Below the pieces are notes generated by a model. That model worked only from the letters and a program-made list of their open reading frames with translations. It was not told where the DNA came from and did no database searches. The position numbers and the translations under genes were made by a program. 8,657 nt of DNA from Desulfobacteraceae bacterium (lineage in GTDB: Bacteria; Desulfobacterota; Desulfobacteria; Desulfobacterales; Desulfobacteraceae), in contig JAGLLQ010000349.1 in the NCBI GenBank assembly GCA_023140455.1, positions 1 through 8,657 of the forward strand, read 5' to 3'. This document shows, piece after piece, positions 1 through 6,966 of the stretch; positions within the stretch are counted from its first letter, which is position 1; each line of letters starts with the position of its first letter.

Positions 1-2368
1 GGCAATAATTTTTTCATTTTTTTTATACTATAAAATGCAAAAACAAAATAAAGAAACAATAAAAGAAATAGAACAAAGATATACTGAGTTTTATAAAAAA
101 ATAATTTTCAGTGATATAAATTATGTTCTTAATTTTATCAGAGACAAAAGAAGCAATACAGAAAAAAAAGTAAGGGCAAGTGTAAAAGACCATGTTTTAA
201 ATGCCTTTTCTGTTGCAAACCATATCCACAGCATGAATAAAAATGCAAATCAGGATCAGCTGATGCTTGAAATAAAAGAAGCCTTAAGACCAATTCACTG
301 GGGCAAAAAGGAATTCTTCTTTATTTTAAATAGTGATGGTTCTTTTGTGCTTAATACTGACAAGCCTGAACTTGAAACATTTGTTCCTGATGACATTTTA
401 CAATTAAATGAAAACCAGAACATGGCACAAATTGCAGAAAACTTAGGCTCGGGTTTTTTTAAATATAAAGAAAATAAGCCGACAGACATATCTGCTGATT
501 CGTTCAAAATTGGATTTGTTAAAAAATTTGAACCCTTTAACTGGATTATCGGTGCAGGTGCGTATTTAAATGACACTGAAAGGGATACTAAAAATGAGGT
601 TTTAAGCAGAATTGCTGAAATGGATAATGGTGAAAGCCGGTATGTTTTTGTTCTCCAGGAGAATGGTTTTTGCCTTTATCATCCTTTAGAAAAATTTAAT
701 AAAAAATTATTGCTGGAATATACAGGTGAAGATGGAGAAAAAGTTATAGCCAACTTGATTGAAACTGCAAAAAAGAAAAAAAATAATGGCTATCACAAAT
801 ATATGTGGGAGAACCCAAACACTGGTAAAGTTGTGCCTAAAATGAGTTTTGTTGCACGTGTCAAGGGCTGGAACTGGACAATTGGCACGGGTGTGTATTT
901 AGAAGTGATGGAGAAAGCAATTGAAAAAGAGAGAGATAACTACGAAAAAAATCTTAAAAACAATATTGCCGCAATTGTTTTAATCTCTTTAATTGCCATT
1001 CTTTTACCTTTGCTTGTAGGGCTTGTGATGACCAGAAAATTTAACGAATCTATTAATACATTTATTGATTTTTTCACAAAAGCTGCAGACACTGACACAA
1101 TAATAAAAATGAGAGAACTTAAATTTCAGGAATTCAAATTTATTGGAAGCCTTGCAAACCAATTAGTCATAGACAGAATGCAAAAAGAAATTGCTCTGGA
1201 ACAATCCTTTTTGAAAACTAACGAGCTCAAAGTGCTTTTTAAAAATGTAACAGATTCAATGCCTTCTTCGTTAATAACTGTGGATATGGATATGAAGGTC
1301 GTGCAATGGAATAAAAAAGCAGAGCAAATCACAGGTATTCTTTCAACAGATGCTGAAGGAAGTTTAGTAGTAGAATGTTTTCCATTTTCTGATCATGAAA
1401 TTAATCTTATCAAAAAAACTTTGAAAACCGGAAAGCCCTCTGCTGAAACAAAAATTAAACGCAAAGAAGACAATAGTGCTGAAACCAAATATGAAGATAT
1501 TTTTGTATTCCCTTTAATCTCAGATAAAACCAACGGCGGAGTTATCAGAGTTGATGATGTTACTGAAAAAGTTCAAATGGAAGAAATGGTAATACAGTCT
1601 GAAAAAATGCTTTCTGTGGGGGGGCTTGCTGCAGGTATGGCCCATGAGATAAACAATCCTCTTTCAGGCATTTTAACGTCCACTCAGGTTTTAAAGAACA
1701 GATTGATTAAAGATTTGCCGGCAAACCTTCAAGTTGCAGAAGAATGCGGTATAACATTTGATGCAATAAAAGAATATATCAACAAAAGAGACCTTGCATC
1801 AGTATTGGATAATATTAACTCATCAGGCGCTCGAGCAGCAACCATTGTGAGCGACATGCTCTCTTTTTCACGAAAAAGTGACTCAGTCTTTGTGCGCTGC
1901 AATATTCCTGAGCTTATGGATAAAACAATTGAACTTGCTGCAACTGATTATGATCTAAAAACAAGATTTGATTTCAAAAAAATAAAAATTACCCGCAATT
2001 ATAATGCAGACATGCCTGAAATAAAATGTGAAAGCAGCAAAATACAACAGGTCTTTTTAAACATCTTAATTAATGGTGCCCACGCAATGGCAGAGGTTCC
2101 AGAGTTAAAAGCCCCTGAATTCATAATTAGTATTAATCTTAAAAAAAACCAGTTGGAAATTACAATATGTGATAATGGTCCGGGGATCCCGCGTGACATT
2201 CGTGGAAAAATTTTTGAACCTTTTTTCTCGACAAAAGAGATTGGAGTTGGTACAGGTCTTGGATTATCAGTTTCTTATTTCATAATCACCGACCTGCATA
2301 AAGGCACTCTTGAAGTAAGTTCCAAAGAAGGAAAAGGAACAACTTTTATTATTTGTATTCCAATATAA
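1..2368 (+). CDS. Membrane sensor histidine kinase: double Cache, TM, PAS, HisKA, HATPase (5' end outside window)
   Basis: Two-component sensor kinase of the inner membrane, expected to sense a small ligand outside the cytoplasm and phosphorylate an unseen response regulator. Residues are numbered from the ATG at 35. Two Cache units of the sCache_2 type fill about 25-300; each ends in a similar motif (WIIGAGAYL at 170-178, WTIGTGVYL at 281-289). A membrane helix spans 311-332, followed by a HAMP-like linker and a PAS domain near 395-520. The H box has phospho-acceptor His537 in AHEINNPL. The ATPase domain has an N box near 676-684, G1 DNGPG at 713-717, an F box (FEPFF) and G2 GTGLGL at 739-744. 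The ATG at 35 is probably not the start: the frame is open back to base 2, encodes hydrophobic residues ([10 protein letters not shown]) fitting the end of a first membrane helix, and no Shine-Dalgarno precedes it. No receiver domain is fused. The sensor ligand cannot be told. Confidence 0.93.
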   Translation, partial: AIIFSFFLYYKMQKQNKETIKEIEQRYTEFYKKIIFSDINYVLNFIRDKRSNTEKKVRASVKDHVLNAFSVANHIHSMNKNANQDQLMLEIKEALRPIHWGKKEFFFILNSDGSFVLNTDKPELETFVPDDILQLNENQNMAQIAENLGSGFFKYKENKPTDISADSFKIGFVKKFEPFNWIIGAGAYLNDTERDTKNEVLSRIAEMDNGESRYVFVLQENGFCLYHPLEKFNKKLLLEYTGEDGEKVIANLIETAKKKKNNGYHKYMWENPNTGKVVPKMSFVARVKGWNWTIGTGVYLEVMEKAIEKERDNYEKNLKNNIAAIVLISLIAILLPLLVGLVMTRKFNESINTFIDFFTKAADTDTIIKMRELKFQEFKFIGSLANQLVIDRMQKEIALEQSFLKTNELKVLFKNVTDSMPSSLITVDMDMKVVQWNKKAEQITGILSTDAEGSLVVECFPFSDHEINLIKKTLKTGKPSAETKIKRKEDNSAETKYEDIFVFPLISDKTNGGVIRVDDVTEKVQMEEMVIQSEKMLSVGGLAAGMAHEINNPLSGILTSTQVLKNRLIKDLPANLQVAEECGITFDAIKEYINKRDLASVLDNINSSGARAATIVSDMLSFSRKSDSVFVRCNIPELMDKTIELAATDYDLKTRFDFKKIKITRNYNADMPEIKCESSKIQQVFLNILINGAHAMAEVPELKAPEFIISINLKKNQLEITICDNGPGIPRDIRGKIFEPFFSTKEIGVGTGLGLSVSYFIITDLHKGTLEVSSKEGKGTTFIICIPI
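2349..2368. other. Convergent 3' overlap of kinase and tRNA nucleotidyltransferase genes
   Basis: The kinase stop (TAA, 2366-2368, plus strand) lies inside the last codons of the nucleotidyltransferase gene, whose own stop (TAA on the minus strand) is at 2349-2351. The genes therefore share 20 bases, read in opposite directions. Both proteins end where their families normally end: the kinase just after its ATPase domain (FIICIPI), the nucleotidyltransferase after its C-terminal helix. I see no hairpin with a T tract nearby that could stop either transcript, so each mRNA probably runs some way into the opposite gene. Confidence 0.9.
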
Positions 2369-3656
2369 GTTGCTCAAGCGATGCTTTGTTGTTTAACTCC
2401 GGGGCTTCTATAACTTTTTCTAAAAGATGATTTAAAATCTCTCCCACTTCAGGGCTCTGTTTAATATTGCGTATCTTCATGATTTCTTTGCCGGAAATTG
2501 CAAGATCGTTTATAGTAAAAGCCCTGTTTTTATCAGGAGACAACTCTGTTAAAATTTTCTCAAGCCGTGTTTTGATTTCAAAAAAAGTATAGGGCTGTTT
2601 AAGTAAATTTGCTTTTCTGTCTGCTATTCGCATCCTTAAAAAATCATGAAAATCAACATCCTGCTGATGCAGATACTTTAAAATTTTTCGAACTGCTTTT
2701 GGCGTTGTATCATCCTTAAGCGGGCGCATGTGGACCTTTGTAACTGAAACAATATAGTCAATCTCATTCTTGCTGAACCGTAACTTTTTGAGATTAGATT
2801 CAATTTTAGCAGTATATTTTTCATGGCCGGCAAAGGAAAGTTTGCCGCCTTTTTCAACTGCTGCATCATATTTGCCTGCATCATGCAGAAATCCGGCAAG
2901 TCTTAACAAAGGATATTTGAAGGAAATTGCATCACCTGTCATCATGCAGTGCTCAAAAACTGTTTCTCCATGATAAGGTCCGCCGTCAAAGTCAAAGCAC
3001 TGATCCAGGCAGGGAAAAATATATTTTAAAGCACCTGTTTCATGGAGATGCATAAAAAAAGAGGATGGCCTTTTATGGTGCATTGCCTTCAAGATTTCAA
3101 TTCTGATGCGCTCAAAGGAAACCCTTGTTTTAACAAGGGACTTTTTTTCAAACATTGCATTTTTAGAAGCAGGGTCAATACTGCCGTTGATTAATGAAGC
3201 CATTCTGCAGGCTCTGATAATCCGTAAAGGATCTTCATCAATTCTTTTATATGGATCTTTTGTAAAACAGACTATCTTTTTTTTAAGGTCCTCTTTCCCG
3301 CAGAATAAATCAATAATAGTTTTGCTCTCTGGGTCATATGCCATGCTGTTTATTGTAAAATCACGCTTTTCAAGATCATTGCCAGGGAAACTGTCTCTCC
3401 CCTTTTGAGCCCTTGCAGGACAAACTTCAATTTTATTCACAAGGCATATTTTAAAGCTCTGTCCCACAACTCTGACTTTTTCTGATGAAAAAATTTTTTG
3501 GACTTGATCAATTGATGCATCTGTTAAAATGTCAAAATCAGATGATGGTATACCTTGCAAAAAATCACGAACCGACCCACCCGCAACAAGGGCTTTAAAA
3601 CCATTCTTATGGAGAGTTGAAATTACCTTTTCTGCCTGTTTATCTGTTATTTCCAT
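2349..3656 (-). CDS. cca: Class II CCA-adding-type tRNA nucleotidyltransferase / poly(A) polymerase family protein with HD domain
   Basis: Cytoplasmic enzyme that adds CCA, or part of it, to tRNA 3' ends from CTP and ATP. The 435-residue protein has the class II nucleotidyltransferase head: GGSVRD at 26-31, the metal-binding Asp pair D40/D42 in DFD, KRDFTIN at 98-104, and EDPLR at 141-145 matching the EDxxR nucleotide-templating motif of CCA enzymes. An HD-type domain follows, with H236, the H258-D259 pair in LHDAGK and H278, then a C-terminal helical region typical of CCA enzymes. Its ATG lies inside the end of the ubiX frame (10-base overlap, ATGGAAATAA). No good Shine-Dalgarno is visible, so translation probably depends on ubiX. 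It is the last gene of the minus-strand train. The name cca rests on family resemblance: some bacteria split the job between CC-adding and A-adding enzymes or carry a related poly(A) polymerase, and motifs alone do not exclude these. Confidence 0.85.
   Translation of the reverse strand: MEITDKQAEKVISTLHKNGFKALVAGGSVRDFLQGIPSSDFDILTDASIDQVQKIFSSEKVRVVGQSFKICLVNKIEVCPARAQKGRDSFPGNDLEKRDFTINSMAYDPESKTIIDLFCGKEDLKKKIVCFTKDPYKRIDEDPLRIIRACRMASLINGSIDPASKNAMFEKKSLVKTRVSFERIRIEILKAMHHKRPSSFFMHLHETGALKYIFPCLDQCFDFDGGPYHGETVFEHCMMTGDAISFKYPLLRLAGFLHDAGKYDAAVEKGGKLSFAGHEKYTAKIESNLKKLRFSKNEIDYIVSVTKVHMRPLKDDTTPKAVRKILKYLHQQDVDFHDFLRMRIADRKANLLKQPYTFFEIKTRLEKILTELSPDKNRAFTINDLAISGKEIMKIRNIKQSPEVGEILNHLLEKVIEAPELNNKASLEQLILEYK
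3647..3656 (-). other. ubiX/cca 10-base overlap (translational coupling)
   Basis: The minus-strand decamer ATGGAAATAA holds both the ATG of the nucleotidyltransferase gene and the TAA of the ubiX-type gene, in different frames. The upstream sequence has no clear Shine-Dalgarno (only a weak AAAAG). Ribosomes finishing ubiX are therefore the likely source of initiation on cca. The coupling is inferred; the overlap itself is seen directly. Confidence 0.8.
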
Positions 3657-4255
3657 CTTTTTACAAGATCATTATCGATTTCAAGATGATCAAGAACTCT
3701 TGCAACCACGGTATCTACAAGGTCTTCAATTGTTTCAGGATGTGAGTAAAATGATGGTGACGGCGGGATAATTGTTGCACCGGCTTTTAAAGCCTTTGTC
3801 ATATTACTGAGATGAATCAGACTTAAAGGTGTTTCCCTTGGGAGAAGAACAAGTCTCCGCTTTTCCTTTAAAGCAACATCTGCAGCTCTTGTGATAAGGT
3901 TATCAGCAATACCGCAGGAAATTTTTGCAAGGGTCTTCATGGAACATGGTGCGACGGCCATGCCTGAATGAACAAAAGATCCGCTGGCCGGTGCGCCTGC
4001 GATATCATCTGCATCAATAATCTTAAGAGTGGCATCTTTGTGCAGTTTTACTCCCTGACTGTTTAAAAATTCTATAAATGATGAAAATTCATTGAGTTTT
4101 GTTTCATGCTCCAGGACTTTATATCCAGATGGAGAAATTATTAACAATACATGTAAAGGCTTGCATAGCAGTGCTTTTAAAAGCCGGATTCCATAAATTG
4201 ACCCGGAAGCGCCGCAAATGGAAATAACATATTTTTGTTTTTCATTTGATTTCAT
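3647..4255 (-). CDS. ubiX: UbiX-type flavin prenyltransferase
   Basis: Flavoprotein of the UbiX/Pad1 family. Characterised members transfer a dimethylallyl group to reduced FMN, giving prenylated FMN, the cofactor of UbiD-type decarboxylases. The 202-residue length is normal for the family. Visible motifs are the FMN-binding GASGS at 15-19, ASGSF at 90-94, APCSMKTLA at 102-110, the conserved stretch around ADNLITRAADV at 117-127 with K130, PRETPL at 139-144 and PSFY at 167-170. The gene starts in the stop codon of the ubiA-type gene (TAATG), with a GAGGT about 9 bases before the ATG. Next to a UbiA prenyltransferase it most likely serves quinone synthesis, in an anaerobe probably menaquinone. 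The partner UbiD is not in this window. Confidence in the enzyme class is high; the pathway is inferred. Confidence 0.93.
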   Translation of the reverse strand: MKSNEKQKYVISICGASGSIYGIRLLKALLCKPLHVLLIISPSGYKVLEHETKLNEFSSFIEFLNSQGVKLHKDATLKIIDADDIAGAPASGSFVHSGMAVAPCSMKTLAKISCGIADNLITRAADVALKEKRRLVLLPRETPLSLIHLSNMTKALKAGATIIPPSPSFYSHPETIEDLVDTVVARVLDHLEIDNDLVKRWK

Positions 4256-4257
4256 TA
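4253..4257 (-). other. ubiA stop / ubiX start overlap (TAATG)
   Basis: On the minus strand the TAA of the ubiA-type gene (4257-4255) shares its last A with the ATG of the ubiX-type gene (4255-4253). This arrangement usually couples translation of the second gene to the first and suggests matched output of the two quinone-pathway enzymes. Confidence 0.8.
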
Positions 4258-5115
4258 AAACAATACCTCAACTATCACACCTGCAAACAATACAATTGAA
4301 ACAAGGCTGTTCATGTGAAAAAAAGCAATATTAATATGTTTCAAATCATCTGGTTTTACAAGCATGTGTTCGATTATAAGCAATATACTTATAATGCCCA
4401 GGAAAATATAAAAAACAGAGTGCATTTTAAAAAACAGCTGCATCAGTATCAGAAAAAATATTGTAAAAACATGAAGAATTTTTGCAGCCAGCATGGCCTT
4501 TTTTGCTCCAAACTTAACCGGAAGGGAAAAAAGCCCCTGGATTTTATCAAACTCTATATCCTGACATGAATACAAGATATCAAATCCTGCAATATATGTC
4601 ATAAGAGCCAGGGAAAGAAAAATAATGTTGATGGAAATTGAATTTGTGATTGCAATCCATGCTCCAATGGGAGCAAGTCCAATAGCAAATCCAAGATAGA
4701 TATGACAATATTTTGTAAACCTCTTGGTAAATGAATATAAAAAGAGAAAACCCAATGCAGGAAAAGAGAGATAAAAACATATTTTCCCAAGCATAAAGGC
4801 GGAAAAAATAAAACCAATTGAAGAAAGCACAACAAACAAAACAGCTTCATTCTTTTTTAAAATACCGGAGGGTATCTCCCGTATGGCAGTTCTTTCATTT
4901 TTTTTATCAATCTCAGCATCCACTATCCTGTTAAACCCCATTGCTGCAGATCTTGCAGCCACCATTGCAATAAGAATAAAAATCAGATCCGAAAAAATAA
5001 ATTCGTGCTTCTGCCATGCAAGGACCATTGCTGAAAGTGCAAAAGGCAGGGCAAAGATAGTGTGAGTGAATTTTATCATTCTCCCGTAAATAAGTATTTT
5101 GTCTTTAATAATCAT
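4255..5115 (-). CDS. UbiA-family aromatic prenyltransferase, quinone biosynthesis
   Basis: Integral membrane enzyme that joins a polyprenyl diphosphate to an aromatic ring. It resembles the 4-hydroxybenzoate polyprenyltransferase-like subgroup found in anaerobic bacteria and archaea, as judged by the opening KFTHTIFALPFAL (15-27). The first catalytic Asp motif is N62-D66-D70 in NRIVDAEID; the second is D179, D186 and D190 in DILYSCQDIEFD. About nine hydrophobic segments can be drawn, near 16-34, 39-58, 91-109, 112-130, 139-156, 164-182, 213-229, 234-252 and 262-286, matching the UbiA fold. The gene lies 5 bases after the radical SAM gene and overlaps ubiX by one base; no strong Shine-Dalgarno precedes it. 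In a strict anaerobe the likely product is a menaquinone precursor, so it may be MqnP of the futalosine route, or a MenA or UbiA analogue. The acceptor cannot be settled from sequence, so no symbol is given. Confidence 0.9.
   Translation of the reverse strand: MIIKDKILIYGRMIKFTHTIFALPFALSAMVLAWQKHEFIFSDLIFILIAMVAARSAAMGFNRIVDAEIDKKNERTAIREIPSGILKKNEAVLFVVLSSIGFIFSAFMLGKICFYLSFPALGFLFLYSFTKRFTKYCHIYLGFAIGLAPIGAWIAITNSISINIIFLSLALMTYIAGFDILYSCQDIEFDKIQGLFSLPVKFGAKKAMLAAKILHVFTIFFLILMQLFFKMHSVFYIFLGIISILLIIEHMLVKPDDLKHINIAFFHMNSLVSIVLFAGVIVEVLF
4265..4269 (-). promoter_or_regulatory. Ribosome binding site of the ubiX-type gene
   Basis: GAGGT on the minus strand lies 9 bases before the ATG at 4255, inside the last codons of the ubiA-type gene. 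It supports that ATG as the start and is the best-placed Shine-Dalgarno among the minus-strand genes. Confidence 0.55.
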
Positions 5116-5120
5116 ACGTT

Positions 5121-6125
5121 TTAATAAATTCCATATACTTCAGTGTTGCAATTTGGGCACCTGCCCTGTTCAATAATTGAATCAGCACTGTACCCCGATC
5201 TTTTCACAAGAACAGAACCACAGGAATGACAAAATGTATCTTCAAGTCCAAGTTGTGGAGCATTCCCTGCATAAACATGATAAAGACCGGCATCCTTACC
5301 AATTTTATATGCCGTTTCAAGAGTTTTCATTGGAGTAGCTGGTCTGTCATTCATCTGATAACATGGATGAAACCTGCTGATATGCCAGGGAGTTTCAGAT
5401 CCAAGGTCATCTTTAAGAAAACAGGCAAGCTGTTCAAGTTCTTCTATGTCATCATTCAAACCCGGAATAAGCAATGTTGTTACTTCAACAATAATGCCCA
5501 GAGATTTCATAAGTTTCAAATTTTCTTTCACAGGTTCAAGTCTTGCACTGCAATATTTTTGGTAAAACTTTTCATTAAACGCTTTTAAATCTACATTTGC
5601 AGCATCAAGAAATGGAGCAATTTCTTCAATAACATTGCTTGACATGAAGCCATTTGTTACAAAAATATTCAACAACTTATTTTGACGGGCTATTTTCGCT
5701 GTTTCAAGTGCAAGTTCAAAATATATTGTAGGCTCAGTATATGTATATGCAATACTTTCACATCTCCCCCTTAAAGCCTCAGACACAATATTCGCAGGGG
5801 TTATTTCAGCGCCGTTGATAATACCTTTATCACTTGGCATCTGTGCAATATCGGCGTTCTGACAGAATTCACATTTAAAATTACATCCCACACTGGCAAC
5901 AGAATATGATGTTGAGCCCGGTTTTATATGAAATAATGGTTTTTTTTCAACAGGATCTATACTTCTTGCTATAATCTTTGGATAAACAAGGGTTTCAAGA
6001 ACGCCATCTCTGTTTTCGCGAACTTTGCATATTCCTTTTTTACCTTTTTCAATTTTACAAAAATGGTTACAAATATTACATTTTACTGCCCCTTTGCTCA
6101 GCTTTTCATAAAATATAGTTTCCAT
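5121..6125 (-). CDS. AmmeMemoRadiSam-family radical SAM enzyme (PflA-like)
   Basis: Radical SAM protein of 334 residues, related to pyruvate formate-lyase activating enzymes. The [4Fe-4S]-binding CxxxCxxC is C81-C85-C88 in VGCNFKCEFCQN. An N-terminal Cys set (C16, C19, C23, C33) precedes it, then DPVEKKPLFH at 57-66. A C-terminal zinc-ribbon-like pair CHSC (299-302) and CPNC (323-326) closes the protein. This architecture matches the radical SAM partner of the AMMECR1 and Memo proteins (AmmeMemoRadiSam system), whose function is unknown to me. Neither AMMECR1 nor Memo is encoded in the window. The gene lies 18 bases after the methyltransferase and 5 bases before ubiA; an AGGGG lies 15 bases before the ATG, which is farther than usual. 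It could be mistaken for a PflA activase, but no glycyl radical enzyme is adjacent. Family call is strong; substrate is unknown. Confidence 0.88.
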   Translation of the reverse strand: METIFYEKLSKGAVKCNICNHFCKIEKGKKGICKVRENRDGVLETLVYPKIIARSIDPVEKKPLFHIKPGSTSYSVASVGCNFKCEFCQNADIAQMPSDKGIINGAEITPANIVSEALRGRCESIAYTYTEPTIYFELALETAKIARQNKLLNIFVTNGFMSSNVIEEIAPFLDAANVDLKAFNEKFYQKYCSARLEPVKENLKLMKSLGIIVEVTTLLIPGLNDDIEELEQLACFLKDDLGSETPWHISRFHPCYQMNDRPATPMKTLETAYKIGKDAGLYHVYAGNAPQLGLEDTFCHSCGSVLVKRSGYSADSIIEQGRCPNCNTEVYGIY

Positions 6126-6143
6126 ATTCTTTTACTTTTACCC

Positions 6144-6914
6144 CTATTCCTGCTCAATATTTCTTGCAAATCCAGTGGCAGGTTTATATCGTGCTCTGGA
6201 TTTAATTCGTGCTCCAAGAGGCCTGACTCTAAATTTTGGAACAGGCTTTATTGTCATTCCTATCATACTGCCAAACGGCGATTTTTGTACTAAAAATAAA
6301 TCTTCTATAATAAAAGGGTATTTACCAAAAATTATTGGAACCTGTGGAGTTGTTCTCCATGATACAGGAACTCTCCCCAGAATTGAGAATACAAGTTGTT
6401 TAAGTTCCCAGATACTGAAAAATTGTGTTTTTGCAAATATGTTGTCAGTAAACTTACTTTTAACCATCCTGATCATATTCGTGGGGGCATATTTATTTAA
6501 AACGCCCACAAAAATTTTATCCTTTGTCACTCTGCATGCCTCTTCAATTGCCTTTGCAGGCAATTCAGTAAATTCAAGGCTTGTAAAAAAAGATGTATAT
6601 TCAAAAGAATTATCTTCAAAAGGTAGATCTTCAGCAAAGCCCCTGAACAGGTCAACTTTATTTTTAAACTTCTTTTCTGCAATATCAAGCATATACGGAG
6701 AAGGATCAAGCCCTGAAATTTGAAGCCCCAAATTAAGAAAGGGTTCAATGCTCTTACCTGAACCACATCCTATGTCGAGCAGCCTTTGCCCCTGCATGGG
6801 CGAAAGCATATCAATGAACATGCTCATTTCAAGGTTAAAAATATGATTATTTTTCTTGTCCTCAAACCAGCTGTCATATGCTTTTGCATCATTAAAAGTA
6901 AATACATATCCCAT
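6144..6914 (-). CDS. Class I SAM-dependent methyltransferase (Methyltransf_11 type), substrate unknown
   Basis: A 256-residue soluble protein with a class I methyltransferase fold. Motif I is LLDIGCGSG at 45-53, which binds SAM. The acidic residue of motif II is D70 in SGLDPSPYML. AEDLPFEDNSFE at 94-105 is the usual motif III/IV region. The last 55 residues or so form a basic, Arg-rich tail (for example PKFRVRPLGARIKSRARYK, 229-247) with no match I recognise; it may bind nucleic acid, a membrane or a partner, which is speculation. The start is fixed at ATG 6914, because an in-frame TAG lies four codons upstream. It does not look like UbiE/MenG by motif, so a role as the quinone methylase is unsupported. 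It lies 52 bases after recN and 18 before the radical SAM gene, so the two are probably co-transcribed. Confidence 0.82.
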   Translation of the reverse strand: MGYVFTFNDAKAYDSWFEDKKNNHIFNLEMSMFIDMLSPMQGQRLLDIGCGSGKSIEPFLNLGLQISGLDPSPYMLDIAEKKFKNKVDLFRGFAEDLPFEDNSFEYTSFFTSLEFTELPAKAIEEACRVTKDKIFVGVLNKYAPTNMIRMVKSKFTDNIFAKTQFFSIWELKQLVFSILGRVPVSWRTTPQVPIIFGKYPFIIEDLFLVQKSPFGSMIGMTIKPVPKFRVRPLGARIKSRARYKPATGFARNIEQE

Positions 6915-6931
6915 ACAGGTATTCTATGTTA

Positions 6932-6938
6932 ACTCCTC
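6932..6938 (-). promoter_or_regulatory. Shine-Dalgarno-like GAGGAGT, long spacing to methyltransferase start
   Basis: The only strong purine-rich site in the 52-base recN-methyltransferase gap. It ends 18 bases before the ATG, about twice the usual spacing. No start codon lies closer in the right frame, and a TAG blocks that frame between site and ATG. It may still act as a distant or standby site, or be chance. The gap shows no promoter I can defend. Confidence 0.35.
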
Positions 6939-6966
6939 TTTCTTTTCAAGTTTTGAAATAAAGAAT

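Noticed and set aside
768..785. A AAA AAG slippery heptamer in frame, followed by an A8 run, inside the kinase gene
   Set aside because: It fits a -1 frameshift signal by pattern, and the -1 frame stops at once (TAA), which would release only a truncated sensor. No stimulatory hairpin or upstream Shine-Dalgarno is evident, and lysine-rich AT-rich genes produce such runs by chance.
3106..3408. 100-codon plus-strand open frame opposite cca
   Set aside because: It is a shadow of the nucleotidyltransferase gene: no family resemblance, no ribosome binding site, and the opposite frame has clear catalytic motifs.
5226..5588. 120-codon plus-strand open frame opposite the radical SAM gene
   Set aside because: Composition is that of an antisense shadow, and the minus-strand frame is a well-conserved family member.
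5121..6125. Radical SAM protein as pyruvate formate-lyase activating enzyme
   Set aside because: The CxxxCxxC is shared, but the N-terminal Cys set and the C-terminal four-Cys ribbon point to the AmmeMemoRadiSam family, and no glycyl radical enzyme is adjacent.
6175..6723. 182-codon plus-strand open frame opposite the methyltransferase
   Set aside because: Long but lies wholly inside a gene with clear SAM-binding motifs on the other strand; its translation shows no recognisable domain and no ribosome binding site is evident.
6144..6914. Methyltransferase as UbiE/MenG, the quinone C-methylase
   Set aside because: Tempting next to ubiA/ubiX, but the sequence lacks the UbiE-type motifs I would expect and carries an unrelated basic tail; only the general class I fold is supported.
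6944..6958. Inverted repeat TTTCAA-GTT-TTGAAA between recN and the methyltransferase
   Set aside because: Only six AT-rich base pairs with a three-base loop, and no T tract follows on the minus strand, so it is not a credible terminator or operator.
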